A stretch of 64,000 nucleotides of DNA from Cryptomeria japonica (GCF_030272615.1 NC_081405.1:610008677-610072676), one strand, 5' to 3'; counted from the stretch's first letter, positions 24,346 to 36,775 are shown. Notes: generated by a model not told the origin, from the letters alone. Made by a program: numbers and translations.

Positions 24346-25031
24346 TTAATCATGCAATCCCTCTTTCCCCACGAATCTGTCCTTTTTGATAAGTTCTTTA
24401 ATATTAAAATCCATATTAACTTCCCCATTCCATATACATTGAGCTTCGACATTTACACCAACGTTCGCTAACACATCTGCAACCCCATTTTTTTTCTCTA
24501 AAGGCATGTTCTATAATAATAGATTCAAAGCTACCAATTATGTCTAGATTTAAAAATAATATATTCTATAGTCCATGAAGGCTCAATTTCACCCTTGAGG
24601 CATTTAATTATATTAAGTGAGTCTCCTTCTAACCATAGATTATCATGATTAAGATATTTTGTAATAATAAAAGTGTTCAAAGCCATTGATGCTTCAGCAT
24701 AATGACTTGTTTGATTACCCAAAGGGCCAGCAACTGCCAAAAGGCAACTTCCAACAAAATTCCTGACAAAGCCCCAATAACCAGGTTTCCCTGGGTTCCC
24801 CTTAGACACCCCATAAAAATTGGCCTTAATCCATCCCTGAGAAGGAAAGCACCATACAAAACCATCCCTACCCTTATCCACACAGATTATGTTAATGGAT
24901 AAATTCCATCTTTCATTAAAATCTTCTTTAGCAGCTAAACCATGATCAGTTCCATTTAGACATTCAAAAATCCCCCTATAGATTTTATCCACCACCACTT
25001 CAGGGTTAGCACTTTTATCCCTAAAAATCCT
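24346..25031 (-). pseudogene. LINE ORF2 C-terminus: RNase H domain
   Basis: Reads through VVDKIYRGIFECLNG, then GWIKANFYGVSKGNPG, HYAEASMALNTFI, LWLEGDSLNIIKCLKG and, after two stops, GVADVLANVGV, ending GLHD at 24346. This is the plant LINE-type RNase H, which removes RNA from the hybrid. The first catalytic Asp of the usual K-x-N-x-D-G motif is Tyr here (ANFYG). The Glu of HYAEA and the Asp of EGDS remain. The domain is cut off from the rest of ORF2 by the Ty3 element starting at 25032. Confidence 0.8.
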
Positions 25032-26664
25032 TGTAGCATCCTAAATTGTACGCACTTGCTAAAGTGGTACAATTTCACACCTAGTTTAGCACCCGCCTTG
25101 GCGCATTTTGCATTTTGCATTCCATTTCCCCTTTAGCACTTAATTAATTAAATTAATTAGGTCTAAGGTTCTATTTTATCATCTCCCATATCATAAAGTT
25201 GGGCCCTTTTCATTAAAGTGTGCCCATTTCATTTTATTCTTCCAATACATCATTTAATCAAAAACCCTAATTAGGTCCTATTTTGAACTTGGGGGCTTGA
25301 TTTCGGGGGTCAAAACATCTCGAAATCAACTGTAACTTCGAGATTCGCTCTAAAATCATCATATCCGACGGCCCTGAAAATTTGGTGAAAAGTTGTCAGG
25401 ACCATGGTGCCCGGAGTGCACATGGTCCCGGACATTTTTCCCGAAATTTTAGGAGCGCGATCCAATCATAAAATAAAGCTTAACCCCAAGAAATTGGTGG
25501 GAGATCCAAACTCTAGGTCGGCCAAAAGTTGAAATTAAGACCTAGGGTTTCATATATAAGAACTCTCTTTCTTCATTTGAAAGGATACGATTTTTGGTTT
25601 AAAAGGGCCTTCTATGCAGCGAAAGAGCAGATCTTTGAAGACTTCAACAACATTCAACATCCATCCATCAAGCATTCATCAATTTCATTCATCCATTTAG
25701 GGCTTTGAAGACATTGAAGAGCAATAGGGGATCATCGACTGAAGATTGGCTTGTACCCCTCCCTTGGGGTTGGGTATGATTTCATGTTGTTTTCATGTCT
25801 TTGCATAAGCCTCATTATATCACTTGTATTCATGCTTTAAATCTCTTTGCATCTTGATTTGGAGCATTTACATTATCATTTATAAGCAATTAGGGTTTAC
25901 TTTCTAGGTTGCTCTAGTTTGCTTACTTGCATTTTAGGATCTTGCACACACACAAGGTCTCCACACACATTACTTTTACAATACAACTTGGCTATTCATG
26001 GAGGTGAAAATCACCAAAGTGGGGGTTTGACTAAGGCAAAACCCTATATAGCCGCCCACCACACCTTTTCAGATATAAGTGCAGGTTTCGGAATTCGGAT
26101 GACGCCGCAAGTTGCAGATCCGGGAGAAGCAAGCCGAGACAGCACTCCACACCAAGTTTCAGAGAAAAAGACTAGGACAGGGGCATGGAGCGCCCTAGTC
26201 CCTGGGACAGGGGCGTTGGGCGCCCTGGTCCCTCTGTCAGACAGCAACTTTCAGCAACTTTCTGACAGCTTTTTCAGGTTGCAAAACAGCAGTTTCAGGG
26301 GCAGAATCAAGACAGTGGCGCCCACACCCCCGTCCTGAACATTTTCATTCATATTTTAACACTAGGTACACATTTACATTCTTGTCTTGTCCTTGTGTTT
26401 ACAGCTTTCCATAGTTTAAGTTCAATTCTGCAATCTTGTTATTAGTTCATACTTGCACTTTGGGGTTGGGAATTGAACTTGCATCATTTTATCTTTCAAT
26501 TACAACAAAGGAATAGAAATCCTAAAAGGTAGCCCATGGCTCTCTCTTCCACAAAAAGAAGTAGCCAATTGTGTGATACCTCTAGGCTCTTTCGTATTCC
26601 ACAAATGTGTGATTGAAAGTGAGATTAGGGCATGTTTGCTTAGTTTCACTTTTTCCCCCACACA
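25032..26664 (+). repeat. 5' LTR, 1633 bp
   Basis: Starts TGTAGCATCC and ends CCCACACA. A GC-rich block (26170-26250) has two tandem copies of a 30-bp hairpin-like unit (GGACAGGGGC ... GCCCTGGTCCCT); the 3' LTR has three. A promoter is likely near 25551 (CATATATAAGAAC), giving transcripts that start in the LTR. Confidence 0.9.
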
Positions 26665-26667
26665 TTT

Positions 26668-26686
26668 TGGTGAACCCGACGTGAAC
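26668..26686 (+). promoter_or_regulatory. Primer-binding site
   Basis: TGGTGAACCCGACGTGAAC lies three bases inside the 5' LTR and begins with the TGG expected from a tRNA CCA end. I did not assign the tRNA. It differs from the iMet-type sites of the other LTR elements here. Confidence 0.65.
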
Positions 26687-27008
26687 TCTAATCTTCTCTA
26701 ATTCTGATTTATGTTTTCAAATTTGAGTTTTTATGCTATTTCAAATTCAAATTTGTATTTACAAGTGTTAATTTCTTGCAAGATTCAAAAATTTAGAGGA
26801 AATTTTTGCTAAAACCCTAATTTTTCAATTCAAAGTTGAACTTGTGGATAGCTTAATTGGGATCACTAATTTCAAATCTGATTTAGGAAATCATTTGAAT
26901 CATAAATTTAATTTTCTAAATCTACATTCTAAGTGCTTTCATTGGTTAAAATTAAACATTTCCTTCTATTTTGCATGTGTTATCATTTGAAAGAGGAAAA
27001 TTGTAGTC

Positions 27009-29804
27009 ATGATGCATTCATTTCATAGATGTGATAATGGGTTAGCTTCCCTTGTTTCAATTTTTCCTTCTCCTAAAGAACCTCCCCCCATCTATAACAA
27101 CATTTTAGTGCCTAAAAGAGTTGCTACCAATCCCTTTGAGACTCTCCCGTGGTCTAAGGATGAAGACTTTAGGAGTGATCTTGACAATTCTCCTAAAATG
27201 TGCCCTTCCTATTTAGCTATCCTAGAGGAAGAGAATGATATCATAAATACCTTTCTTAATGTTACTTCACCTTCCTTACATGATGCCTCTTTAAGTGAAA
27301 AGGCATTGATGGACATTGACTTATTTTCTCCTAAAGTTGGTCCTTCCAATGGGGGCATGTTAGTGCAACAAGAGGTTATGAACACTTCTTTCAAAGATCT
27401 CCTTCCTAAGCATGAATCTTTGGAGAAATATGTTCATGTTCCTCCCAAAAAACACTCCCTTCATGAGGATCCTTTTGTGCAAGAAGATGACATGATCCCT
27501 ACATTTCCTAGTGATGGCATTTCCTTTTCCAACAAAATTCCCACTAGAGATGATGAGTTAATGATAAATGCTTACCCTTCTCCTAAAGTTTGTCTTACCC
27601 ATAAACATCCCTTAGAGAAAGAAAATGAAATAAAAAGCAATTTCCTTAATTCTCTCTCCCCTAAAGATCATATTGAACATATTTTGAGGAAAGAGGATGA
27701 GTTTAACACATCTATTGATGCTCTCCCTCCTAAGAATGAGGAATTAATAAACAATATTATCTCCTCTCCCGAAATTGACAATACTTCAAACATTCCTTTC
27801 AACAACTTCATTATTTGGGATGAACCATTAGAAGAAGGTGTAGATTATTCTCTTCCCCATGAGAGAACCCTAGCCAAAGGGGATGAAATCAAGATTGAAA
27901 ACTCCCTTGATATTTTCTCACCTTCCTTGAATCTCAATCATTCTCCCTCTAAAAATAAAGCATCTCCCTCTCCTCAACTTGGTTCTACTCATAAGGAAAC
28001 CCTAGTTCAAAGCAAGATGGTTAACATCTCTTTCAAAGATCTCCCCCTCAAAAGTGAGACTTTAGAGAGTAATGTTGATCCTTCTCCTAGAGAGTTTATT
28101 CCCCATGTAGATCCTTTGATGATAGAGGATGATATGACCTTTCCTAGTATTACTCTTCCTACTAGAACATCAATGCCTACCCCTTGTCTCTCTCCTAAAA
28201 TTGATTTAATCCGTGATAAGATTTTAGTGCAAGAGAAGACTATCAATAGTTCTTCCAACACTTCTGTTCATTCTTCTGAACCATCCCCAATCAATTTGAT
28301 ACGTGTGAATGAAACACCTAACAAACCTCTCTTCACTGTCCAAGGTGCTTGTCCTTCTCAAAATTCTCAACCTTTAAATAAGCCTATCTTAGTAGTTCAA
28401 GGTGGTTATGCTAATGATTCTTTTTGCACTCCTAAGAAACCTATTATTACTGTGCAAGGAGGTTATTCTACTAAGAGCCCTTATGAGTATGCTAAGCAAC
28501 TGACTAGAGAGAGTTATCATGCGGTTGCTCATACCTATAACACAAGAAATAATAGGCAGCCTAATCTTCCTCCTATTACTCCAGTGTCTCTTCCTAATCC
28601 TCAACCAATTCTTCCGCAAGCTCCACGTATTTCACAAGTTCTTAGTAAGGAATATGATCTCATAGAACAACTTAAAACTACTCCTGCTAAGATATCCCTT
28701 TGGGATTTGATCCAAACTTCTTTCGCTCATCATGGAATGTTACAAGATGCCTTGAAAGATTTGAATGTTCCTCCACCTAATATATCTAGTAATATAGTGT
28801 CTTTGGTTAACTTTGTGATGAATCCTAAAGCTCAAATTGTGTTTACTCAAGATGAGTTGCCTACTAGTGAAATTCAACATCAATATGATCCCTTGATGAT
28901 TGTGGTTATCATAAATGACACTGCTATAAGATGAACACTGGTAGATAATGGTTCTGGCCTTAATGTGTGTAGCATTAATCTATTGCATAAGATGAATGTG
29001 GATACATCCCTTATTGAGCCTAACTCTCGTCCCATTCGAGGCTTTGATAATGTGGCTAAGTCTTCATTAGGTATTATCACCTTACCCATCACAGTGGGAC
29101 CTGTTACTTTTCTTACTCCTATACATGTTATGTCGGGAAATCTAACATACAACTTGTTATTAGGGAGACCTTGGATTCACAGTATGCAAGCTGTCCCCTC
29201 TACATTGCATAGACAAGTTAAATTTATTTATAATAATAAGACATATACCTTGATAGGTGATACTAATTTTCAAGCTTGTTTGAAAACATCTACTTCCAAA
29301 GGGAGTCCTTCTAAGCCTTCCTCTTCTAGTGATGACTCATTAAACAAGATACCTATGGATGAATCATCACCCTTTGATAATCAAAATTCTTTGGATGAGT
29401 CTGAAGTTCCTAAAGAAGATTCTCCTCAACTTGAATATACACATGAAAAGGCTTTTGATCCTGAGAAGGTTCTCGCAGAAGACAATTGGGGATCTCTTGA
29501 TTTTAATCCCACCTTTGTAGGTGAGTATAGGGTTCCTCCTAGAGAGCTTAAAGTTAAAAAGAAGGAAGAAACTAGAGATCAATCAGTCTTACCTGAACCT
29601 ATGAGCAATGATTTTGTGGCCGCTTCTCAAACTTATTCTCCTCACACCTCTAATTCTGAAGAATTTGATTCTTTGTCTTATGAAAAACCACCTTTTCTTT
29701 CTGAAATGGCTAATCGTTATGGTCGTGGTTTCATATTTTGGCTAAGATTGGCTATAGTGAAAATGGTTGTGGTGCAAATGAACAAGGAATTAAAGTTCCT
29801 TTAG
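27009..29804 (+). pseudogene. Ty3 polyprotein: repetitive N-terminal half, aspartic protease
   Basis: Starts MMHSFHRCDN. Open for 641 codons to a TGA at 28932-28934, then open again in the same frame to 29804, so a single stop splits it. Residues 1-470 are a diverged repeat of Ser-Pro-Lys modules (SPKVG, SPKICL-like, LPPK) with acidic linkers. Residues 540-640 match the region before protease in plant Ty3 proteins (YDLIEQLKTTPAKISLWDL). Directly after the TGA comes the retropepsin motif TLVDNGSGLNV (D at 28944), with Asn-Gly in place of Ser/Thr-Gly, and then LLGRPWIHSM near 29157-29186. No CCHC knuckle or classical Gag core is seen. The TGA is one C-to-T change from CGA. Confidence 0.8.
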
Positions 29805-30235
29805 AACATAACATGCATGAATATTCATTTGGACTTGGATATAATCTTTCTAAGCCCACTAGAGCATCTAAAAGACCATCTCTTAATGTGAATGCTATAT
29901 TTAGTAGTGATGATGATCTCACTTCAACTAAATCATCTTCTACTTCTATCAACTCTCATTCCCCTCATAAGGAAATCTTGGCGATGAACAAATCTCTTTA
30001 TGACTCCCCTCAAATTTCTAAATCCACTTATGAATCTTTATCTCCTATTCATCATAAAGTCCTTTCCTCCAGGGATAAGGCTCTAATAAATTACACTCAT
30101 CCCTCTTCTAAGATGTCTTGTGACTTTTCTTCTTCAATTTTTATCATTTTATACATGTTTTTGGTCTCACTTATAGTTGAGCATTCAGCATGTCATATTC
30201 AAATACCTCATTCAATCTATCATGTCTTTAAATAA
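29738..30235 (+). pseudogene. G-patch domain at the end of the Ty3 polyprotein (frameshifted)
   Basis: In a frame shifted from the upstream ORF near 29735 (a T4 run), the sequence reads AKIGYSENGCGANEQGIKVP and, eleven residues on, FGLGYN. This is the G-patch pattern (GY-x-x-G-x-G, QGI-x-x-P, GLGY). G-patches downstream of retropepsin are known in plant Ty3 elements and some retroviruses, where they bind nucleic acid or helicases. The tail to 30235 is low-complexity Ser-rich with a hydrophobic stretch. The shift probably arose by a one-base indel, although programmed frameshifting cannot be excluded. Confidence 0.65.
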
Positions 30236-32060
30236 CATTAATGGCTATTATGTTGCTCATCATTATGTGACATTGGTAGCTCATTTACTGGGGGCTCATT
30301 GTCATTCATGATGGTACAATTTCAAGTGCAATCATATTTTTGAAGCAACATAATAGCCTAATTTTTCTATGTTATCTCTTGTTCCTATGGGGTAATAGTG
30401 TGGAAATATTGATCATCTTTTCTTTAGAATCCTCTTTTCCTAGATATGGGAGAAGATGTGTATTCTCTTTCTTATCCTACCCACTCCTTGTGAGGTGCAT
30501 TTTACATACACTAATGTCTTGCTTACATGAACTCATGTGAGTATGTAGTACATTTTTCTTATGTCTAAATCTCTCCCTAGAAGATTGTGTAAGTCCTTCT
30601 CATTGTCCTTATCCTTGGGAGGCAATGATCTTTTCTTATTTTTATCTAAGGATCCACTTTTTCCTATTTCGTGCATGGTGTGAACTTTATTACTTGATGT
30701 TATTCCTTGTATGCATTTGTTTTTGTTTGTTCAAGGATTCTCTCTTACAAGAGGTGTAAGTCCTTGACTACAACCTCTTTTTCACTTGGTAAAATACATC
30801 CATAATGAATTCACTCTCCCAATTGGGTTAAAAAAAGCGTCATCCTTCATTAAGAATCACTTTCACCTCACAAAAGAAGGAAGTATTGCATTCTTATTCT
30901 CTTCTTTGTCTTATTCTAGAAGATGTTATATTTGTCTAAGACAATTCCTCTCGGGGATAGGTGTCTTTTGTACAAAGATCTCTTCCCCTCTAAGGATCTC
31001 CTTTACACAAGATATCCCTTTTCAACTATCTTATCCTTGCTTAAAGAGTGCAAAACTCTCTTGCTTGGATTTATGACATTGTTGCATTTTTGGGGTATCC
31101 TCTTTTGTGATGAAGGTAGGTATCCTTGTTCTACTTTGCTTATGACATAAACATTATACTTTTTGAGCAATGGGTCATTCTCTAAACAAGAGCACAGACT
31201 CTTAGAGCGAGATGTCTCCATTTTTTTATGCAAGGTGATTATTCTCGGAACCAGAGCACAGACTCTTAGAGCGAGATGTCACGCTTTTGTAGTATACATA
31301 TACAGGTTGTAGCATACTCAGGCATAGACTCCTATGAGGTGTTTCTAACCTCCCTTACACACACATGCACAAGGTTGAGTGGAACTAGCGGCATGAGGCT
31401 AGACTTTCTCACTCTCCTCCCTTACATGGATCACCTAGATAGACTCTAGGGGCTACTTTTCCATGTCCTTTTTCCCATGGATCACCTAGACAAGATCTAG
31501 GGGTGATAAGTCCATGTTTTCTCTCTCACTATTCTTCTCATGGATCACCAATGTGTGTATTCATGCTTTTTTCCTTTCTTTTCTTCTCTTTGCATTTTGT
31601 CTCCATTTACATCCTTCATCTTGTGTTAGAGGACTCTCAAACCCTCACACTCTTTGTTGTGTTGGAATTGAGATTTAGTCCTCTTTCTTACCAAATGATT
31701 CTCCATTAGTTTCTGATCTCATATCAAATCTTCTTGTGAGCATTTGTCATCAATATTCTTTAACAATTCGAAGTGGTAAACATGATACCCTGTTTCAACT
31801 CACTAAAATTAGCAAGCCAAAACAGGGGGGGCATATAGCTACCCTCAAATTTTCATCACCTTCCTTAGTAAGCATTAGGTGATTTTGTGATCTAACGTGT
31901 GTTTTGTAGGGTGCGGCTCCTAACTGTGTACTGCAGATACCGCTGGGGGCTTCGTTCGACAGACTTATGGATATATCCTTTTTCAAATAATGTTTACTTT
32001 TCTGTACTTTAGCTTGCATATGCACGTAGTACTCATATGACCGCTAAAGTGGGGGCTAAA
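30236..32060 (+). other. Non-coding 3' region of Ty3 element
   Basis: No reverse transcriptase, RNase H or integrase motif in any frame. Short direct repeats occur: 'cacagactcttagagcgagatgtc' at about 31192 and 31257, and 'catggatcacctaga' at about 31426 and 31477. It ends in the polypurine tract at 32046-32060. Confidence 0.6.
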
Positions 32061-33724
32061 TGTAACATCCTAAATTGTACGCACTTGCTAAAGTGGTACA
32101 ATTTCACACCTAGTTTAGTACCCGCCTTGGCGCATTTTGCATTTTGCATTGCATTTCCCCTTTAGCACTTAATTAATTAAATTAATTAGGTCTAAGGTTC
32201 TATTTTATCATCTCCCATATCATAAAGTTGGGCCCTTTTCATTAAAGTGTGCCCATTTCATTTTATTCTTCCAATACATCATTTAATCAAAAACCCTAAT
32301 TAGGTCCTATTTTGAACTTGGGGGCTTGATTTCGGGGGTCAAAATATCTCGAAATCAACTATAACTTGGGGATTCTCTCTAAAATCATCATATCCGACAG
32401 CCCTGAAAATTTGGTGAAAAGTTGTTGGGACCATGGCGCCCGGAGTGCACATGGTCCCGGACATTTTTCCCGAAATTTTAGGAGCGCGATCCAATCATAA
32501 AATAAAGCTTAACCCTAAGAAATTGGTGGGAGATTCAATCTCTAGGTCAACCAAAAGTTGAAATTAAGACCTAGGGTTTCATATATAAGAACTCTCTTTC
32601 TTCATTTGAAAGGATACGATTTTTGGTTTAAAAGGGCCTTCTATCCAGTGAAAGAGCAGATCTTTGAAGACTTCAACAAAATTCAACATCCATCCATCAA
32701 GCATTCATCAATTTCATTCATCCATTTAGGGCTTTGAAGACATTGAAGAGCAATAGGGGATCACCGACTGAAGATTGGCTTGTACCCCTCCCTTGGGGTT
32801 GGGTATGATTTCATTTTGTTTTCATGTCTTTGCATAAGCCTCATTATATCACTTGTATTCATGCTTTAGATCTCTTTGCATCTTGATTTGGAGCATTTAC
32901 ATTATAATTTATAAGCAATTAGGGTTTACTTTCTAGGTTGCTCTAGTTTCCTTACTTGCATTTTAGGATCTTGCACACACACAAGGTCTGCACACACATT
33001 ACTTTTACAATACAACTTGGCTATTCGTGGAGGTGGAAATCACCAAAGTGGGGGTTTGACTAAGTCAAAACCCTATATAGCCGCCCACCACACCTTTTCA
33101 GATATAAGTGCAGGTTTCGGAATTCGGACGACGCCGCAAGTTGCAGATCCGGGAGAAGCAGGCCGAGACGGCACTCCACACCAAGTTTTAGAGAAAAAGA
33201 CCAGGACAGGGGCATGGAGTGCCCTGGTCCTGCCAGGATAGGGGCGCTGGGCGCCCTGGTCCCTAGGACAGGGGCGCTAGATGCCCTGGTCCCTCTGTCA
33301 GACAGCAACTTTCAGCAACTTTCTCATAGCTTTTCAGGTTGCAAAACAGCAGTTTCAGGGGCAGAATCAAGACAGTGGCGCCCACGCCCCCATCCCAAAC
33401 ATTTTCATTCATATTTTAACACCAGGTATGCATTTACATTCTTGTCTTGTCCTTGTGTTTATAGCTTTCCATAGTTTAAGTTCAATTCTGCAATCTTGTT
33501 ATTAGCTCATACTTGCACTTTGGGGTTGGGAATTGAACTTGCATCATTTTATCTTTCAATTACAACAAAGGAATAGAAATCCTAAAAGGTAGCCCATGGC
33601 TCTCTCTTCCACAAAAAGAAGTAGCCAATTGTGTGATACCTCTAGGCTCTTTCGTATTCCACAAATGTGTGATTGAAAGTGAGATTAGGGCATGTTTGCT
33701 TAGTTTCACTTTTTCCCCCACACA
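32061..33724 (+). repeat. 3' LTR, 1664 bp
   Basis: Starts TGTAACATCC and ends CCCACACA, followed by ATCCT. It is about 31 bp longer than the 5' LTR because it has a third copy of the GC-rich hairpin unit near 33205-33300. Confidence 0.9.
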
Positions 33725-33880
33725 ATCCTGTTATTACATCCCTAAAAATTCCATATTACATTAGGGAGAGTAAGTTTCCAAAGCTCAAAATTCTTAGAAT
33801 TAGAAGAAGGACAAAACCATTGCTGCCAGAACTCTTCCAAAGAGTTTGGGAAAACCCAACTCAACTTCCACCTACTAAAA
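33725..33880 (-). pseudogene. LINE ORF2 fragment between zf-RVT and RNase H
   Basis: On the minus strand reads SRWKLSWVFPNSLEEFWQQW and later FELWKLTLPNVIWNF, stop, GCNNR. This is the conserved linker between zf-RVT and RNase H in plant LINEs. It joins 25031 on one side after removal of the Ty3 element and 52729 on the other after removal of the DNA transposon. Confidence 0.8.
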
Positions 33881-33906
33881 GGGCATGTGTACAAAGATGG
33901 TGGTCA
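33881..33906 (+). repeat. Left terminal inverted repeat
   Basis: GGGCATGTGTACAAAGATGG and six further bases. It pairs with 52703-52728 inverted with three mismatches. The similarity resumes at GTGGACAC (33912-33919). Confidence 0.8.
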
Positions 33907-33978
33907 GAAAAGTGGACACCACCCAAAAAAACTTTGGAAAAATAGGTAGCATGTATGTGGTTTTAAAATTTCAAATTC

Positions 33979-34155
33979 CCACGTACGCGCTTAGGTTTGT
34001 TCTTCCTGAGCCTAGAAAAGGTAGCGCGTACACGCTGAGTTTAGGAAACTGAGCGCGTATGCGCTACAACTAGGAAAATTAGCGCATATGCGCTGCTTAT
34101 AGGAAAATGAGCGCGTACGTGCTAATAATCCTAGTAAAACGGCATACGCAGTGCC
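33979..34155 (+). repeat. Left subterminal palindrome array
   Basis: Six palindrome-like sites spaced about 30 bp: 33980 CACGTACGCGCT, 34021 GTAGCGCGTACACGCT, 34051 GAGCGCGTATGCGCTAC, 34081 AGCGCATATGCGCT, 34109 GAGCGCGTACGTGCT and 34141 GGCATACGCAGTGCC. The consensus resembles AGCGCGTACGCGCT. Related sites lie near the right end. Likely protein-binding sites for transposition or transcription, by analogy with subterminal repeats of other plant transposons. Confidence 0.75.
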
Positions 34156-36775
34156 TGATAAAAAAAGTTTATAAAAAAAATAGGGTCCTCATTTACCCGA
34201 AAAGTGCATTTTTTAATTTGTTTTTTTCCCATTTTCTAACTTAAACTGTGAACGGGGTGCTAAATTTGTCCTCTAGGCTATGGATCAAGGTTAGTTTTTT
34301 TTTATTTTTCTCTTTCTTTCTGGTTTATGCAATTTGTTTTACATTTTAAATTTAATTTCATTAATTTTGATTAGGTTTTTTCATGTTTTGTTTCAAAAAC
34401 CAGATTCTTCTAATCTAGAACAAGAACAACCAAATGCACCTCTTGAAAACCCACAAGAACAACCAAATGCACCTCCTGAAAACACACAAGAACAACCCCC
34501 AATTTCTTCTTTTGACTGCATAGCTGAAACATAGGAAGAATTAATTAATCAGTTAGGGCAAAATACATCCAAAATCAATAGACTGATTGTAAAATTCAAA
34601 ACTTCTGATCTTGACCATCATCAATCCCTCGCCACTAGCCTAGAAACATTAGCTAGTGGTGCCATAGCTGTTTCCATAGAAATTACCAAATGGGGAAGCT
34701 TTAGAGATAGGTGTCATCAATTATATGCCAATGGGTTATCATACGATGGAGTTAAAAACAAAAATATTTCTAAACAATAAATATGTGCCCTTTTTGTTGA
34801 CCCCAAAACTGGCCAGTCATTACCTCTTAATGCAAAGAGGTTTCCCATACATTGGTGTACCAATGTGCAGATGAAGAATCTTTTTTGGTAGAGGTGGTGG
34901 ACGGTCTTTGATGATCCACCTTGTAATAATTATGAGGTGCCATTATATTTTTTGAGAAAAATATATTGTGAGTTTGTGCTCAATGTGCGTCCAAATTATT
35001 TTGACACGAGAGAGTTTCATGGTAGAGGTGGTGGCTCTGCCCAAGATAGACCTGGAGCTCATAGGCGATTAGCCATGAAGAGTTGCCGCCCCCTAGCACC
35101 CAAACCCAAGGTGCATCAGGTTGTCCCATTAGATTTGAAAGAGTTAATGGAGCTATAGACTCTTCAGGCAACCACAACATTGACTAGTGCCATCATCCAG
35201 CATGGGACATCATTAGCACACCCTATTGTATTGGATGATGAGCCGTTAGAGGACGATAGAGAGCCCATCGAGCATATGTGTGTCAATTGCTTGGGGATAG
35301 ATGATGCAACCGGTGTAGATGGATACTCATATCATCTATGCATGATTTATGGTTGTAGATGTCAGGCTCACACGGTTGAGGATGTCGCTCTAACAGATGA
35401 GTTGATGGACTTGGTTTTTGTCCATGAGCCACAGACACAGGTGTGTTGATTTAAATTCATAACATTTTATTTATCAATCACTTTAATTTTGTAATTACGT
35501 AAATAAATTTTTATTTATACATCGATTTAAATTGAGACAAATAATATGCATTTTAGGATGCAGCAGCGGTATCCCATACACCTCCCTCAGTTACCACAGC
35601 TGCAACTTCGATGCCTGAGGTATAAATTTTGTAACATGTTAAAATAGAATAGTACACTTTGAAGTCAAAAAAATGCAAGATATACTAACTATCTTTAATG
35701 CTTGGTCCAATTTCTGGTTTGTAGGTGTTGATAGGGGATGAAATGTCCTAGATTGATGACATCACGCTGTCGGTGATCAATTTTGGCCTACAAGGCTATA
35801 TGGTATCATATTTTGTACAACTCTTTTTATGTATTGTTTTGACGGAATATGAAAGTAATTTCATTTTAGATTTTTAAAATTATGTTTAATTTATTATCTG
35901 TACTAATATCTCATGTTAATTTTCTATTTTTAGGGCACCCCCTCCGTGTCTAGGGCTCGTCCGAAGAAACACAATATCTTGAAGATGCCAAAACGTGTGA
36001 AGAAGGTAATTGAACACATTTTTAGTTGTACAATTGTTTGAAAATGTTGAGATCAAGTATTAGTTGGGGTTTGTAGATTGATTAGTGTTTTTTGTCTGTT
36101 TTACATGTACAGTGGCCATTGAGCTTTGTGGATATGTTGAATGCACCTGATTCGCCTGTGAATCAAGAGAGGGCAGAGATATGCATCTCTACTTTATTTT
36201 CTTGATTTCATGATTATATGCACGCGTACATGTGAACTTGTGATATATTACAATCTTATATTTTTTTCATACAGGAAATATCCATACCTATTTCATCAAT
36301 AGTGAACCCTCCTCCTTGCACTGGAGAAACATATCAGGATTTGGTACACTCTTGTTTGATATGTAAAATTAATTGTTTTCAACCTTCAATACTTATCATT
36401 ATATTAATTGTATTTAATCTTTGTACATTTTTTGTATAGGTAATAGTGACTGTTTCTACATCAATGGTGAGCCATCCTCAGTCCATTGGAGAAGCATCTG
36501 AGGCATAGGTATGCCATTGTTCTCTATATTATAGCTTTTAAGTGTTTTTAATATATTTATGTTACTACATTGTATTAATTGTACATTTAATCTACAATAG
36601 ACTTGTTTGCGGTATGGCCATAACGTGGATCCATTTAAGTATGTCTTCAAGAAAACTCCTAAGAGTTACAAGGAGAGGAGAGCGAAGACATTAGCTCCTG
36701 GATCAGCCAATGAGGTAATCTACATTTTAATTACAAAGGAATTAAAGTTAAATGCATATTTATGATGTTAATTGT

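Larger units (their letters stand above)
25032..33724 (+). mobile_element. Ty3-type LTR element with protease and G-patch but no polymerase
   Basis: LTRs 25032-26664 (1633 bp) and 32061-33724 (1664 bp) are roughly 97-98 percent identical by eye. A perfect 5-bp target duplication ATCCT lies at 25027-25031 and 33725-33729. The primer site is at 26668 and a polypurine tract, AAAGTGGGGGCTAAA, at 32046-32060. The single long coding region (27009-30235) has a repetitive N-terminal half, a retropepsin and a G-patch. About 1.8 kb of non-coding sequence follows instead of reverse transcriptase, RNase H and integrase. It is therefore non-autonomous, inserted in LINE ORF2. Confidence 0.9.

Noticed and set aside
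25919-26338. 139-codon frame in the 5' LTR, with a counterpart at 33017-33241
   Set aside because: It lies inside LTR sequence, differs in length between the two LTR copies and covers the hairpin repeat; no protein motif.
33673-33945. 90-codon frame over the Ty3 LTR end, LINE fragment and TIR
   Set aside because: It crosses three unrelated elements; the real coding strand of the LINE part is minus.
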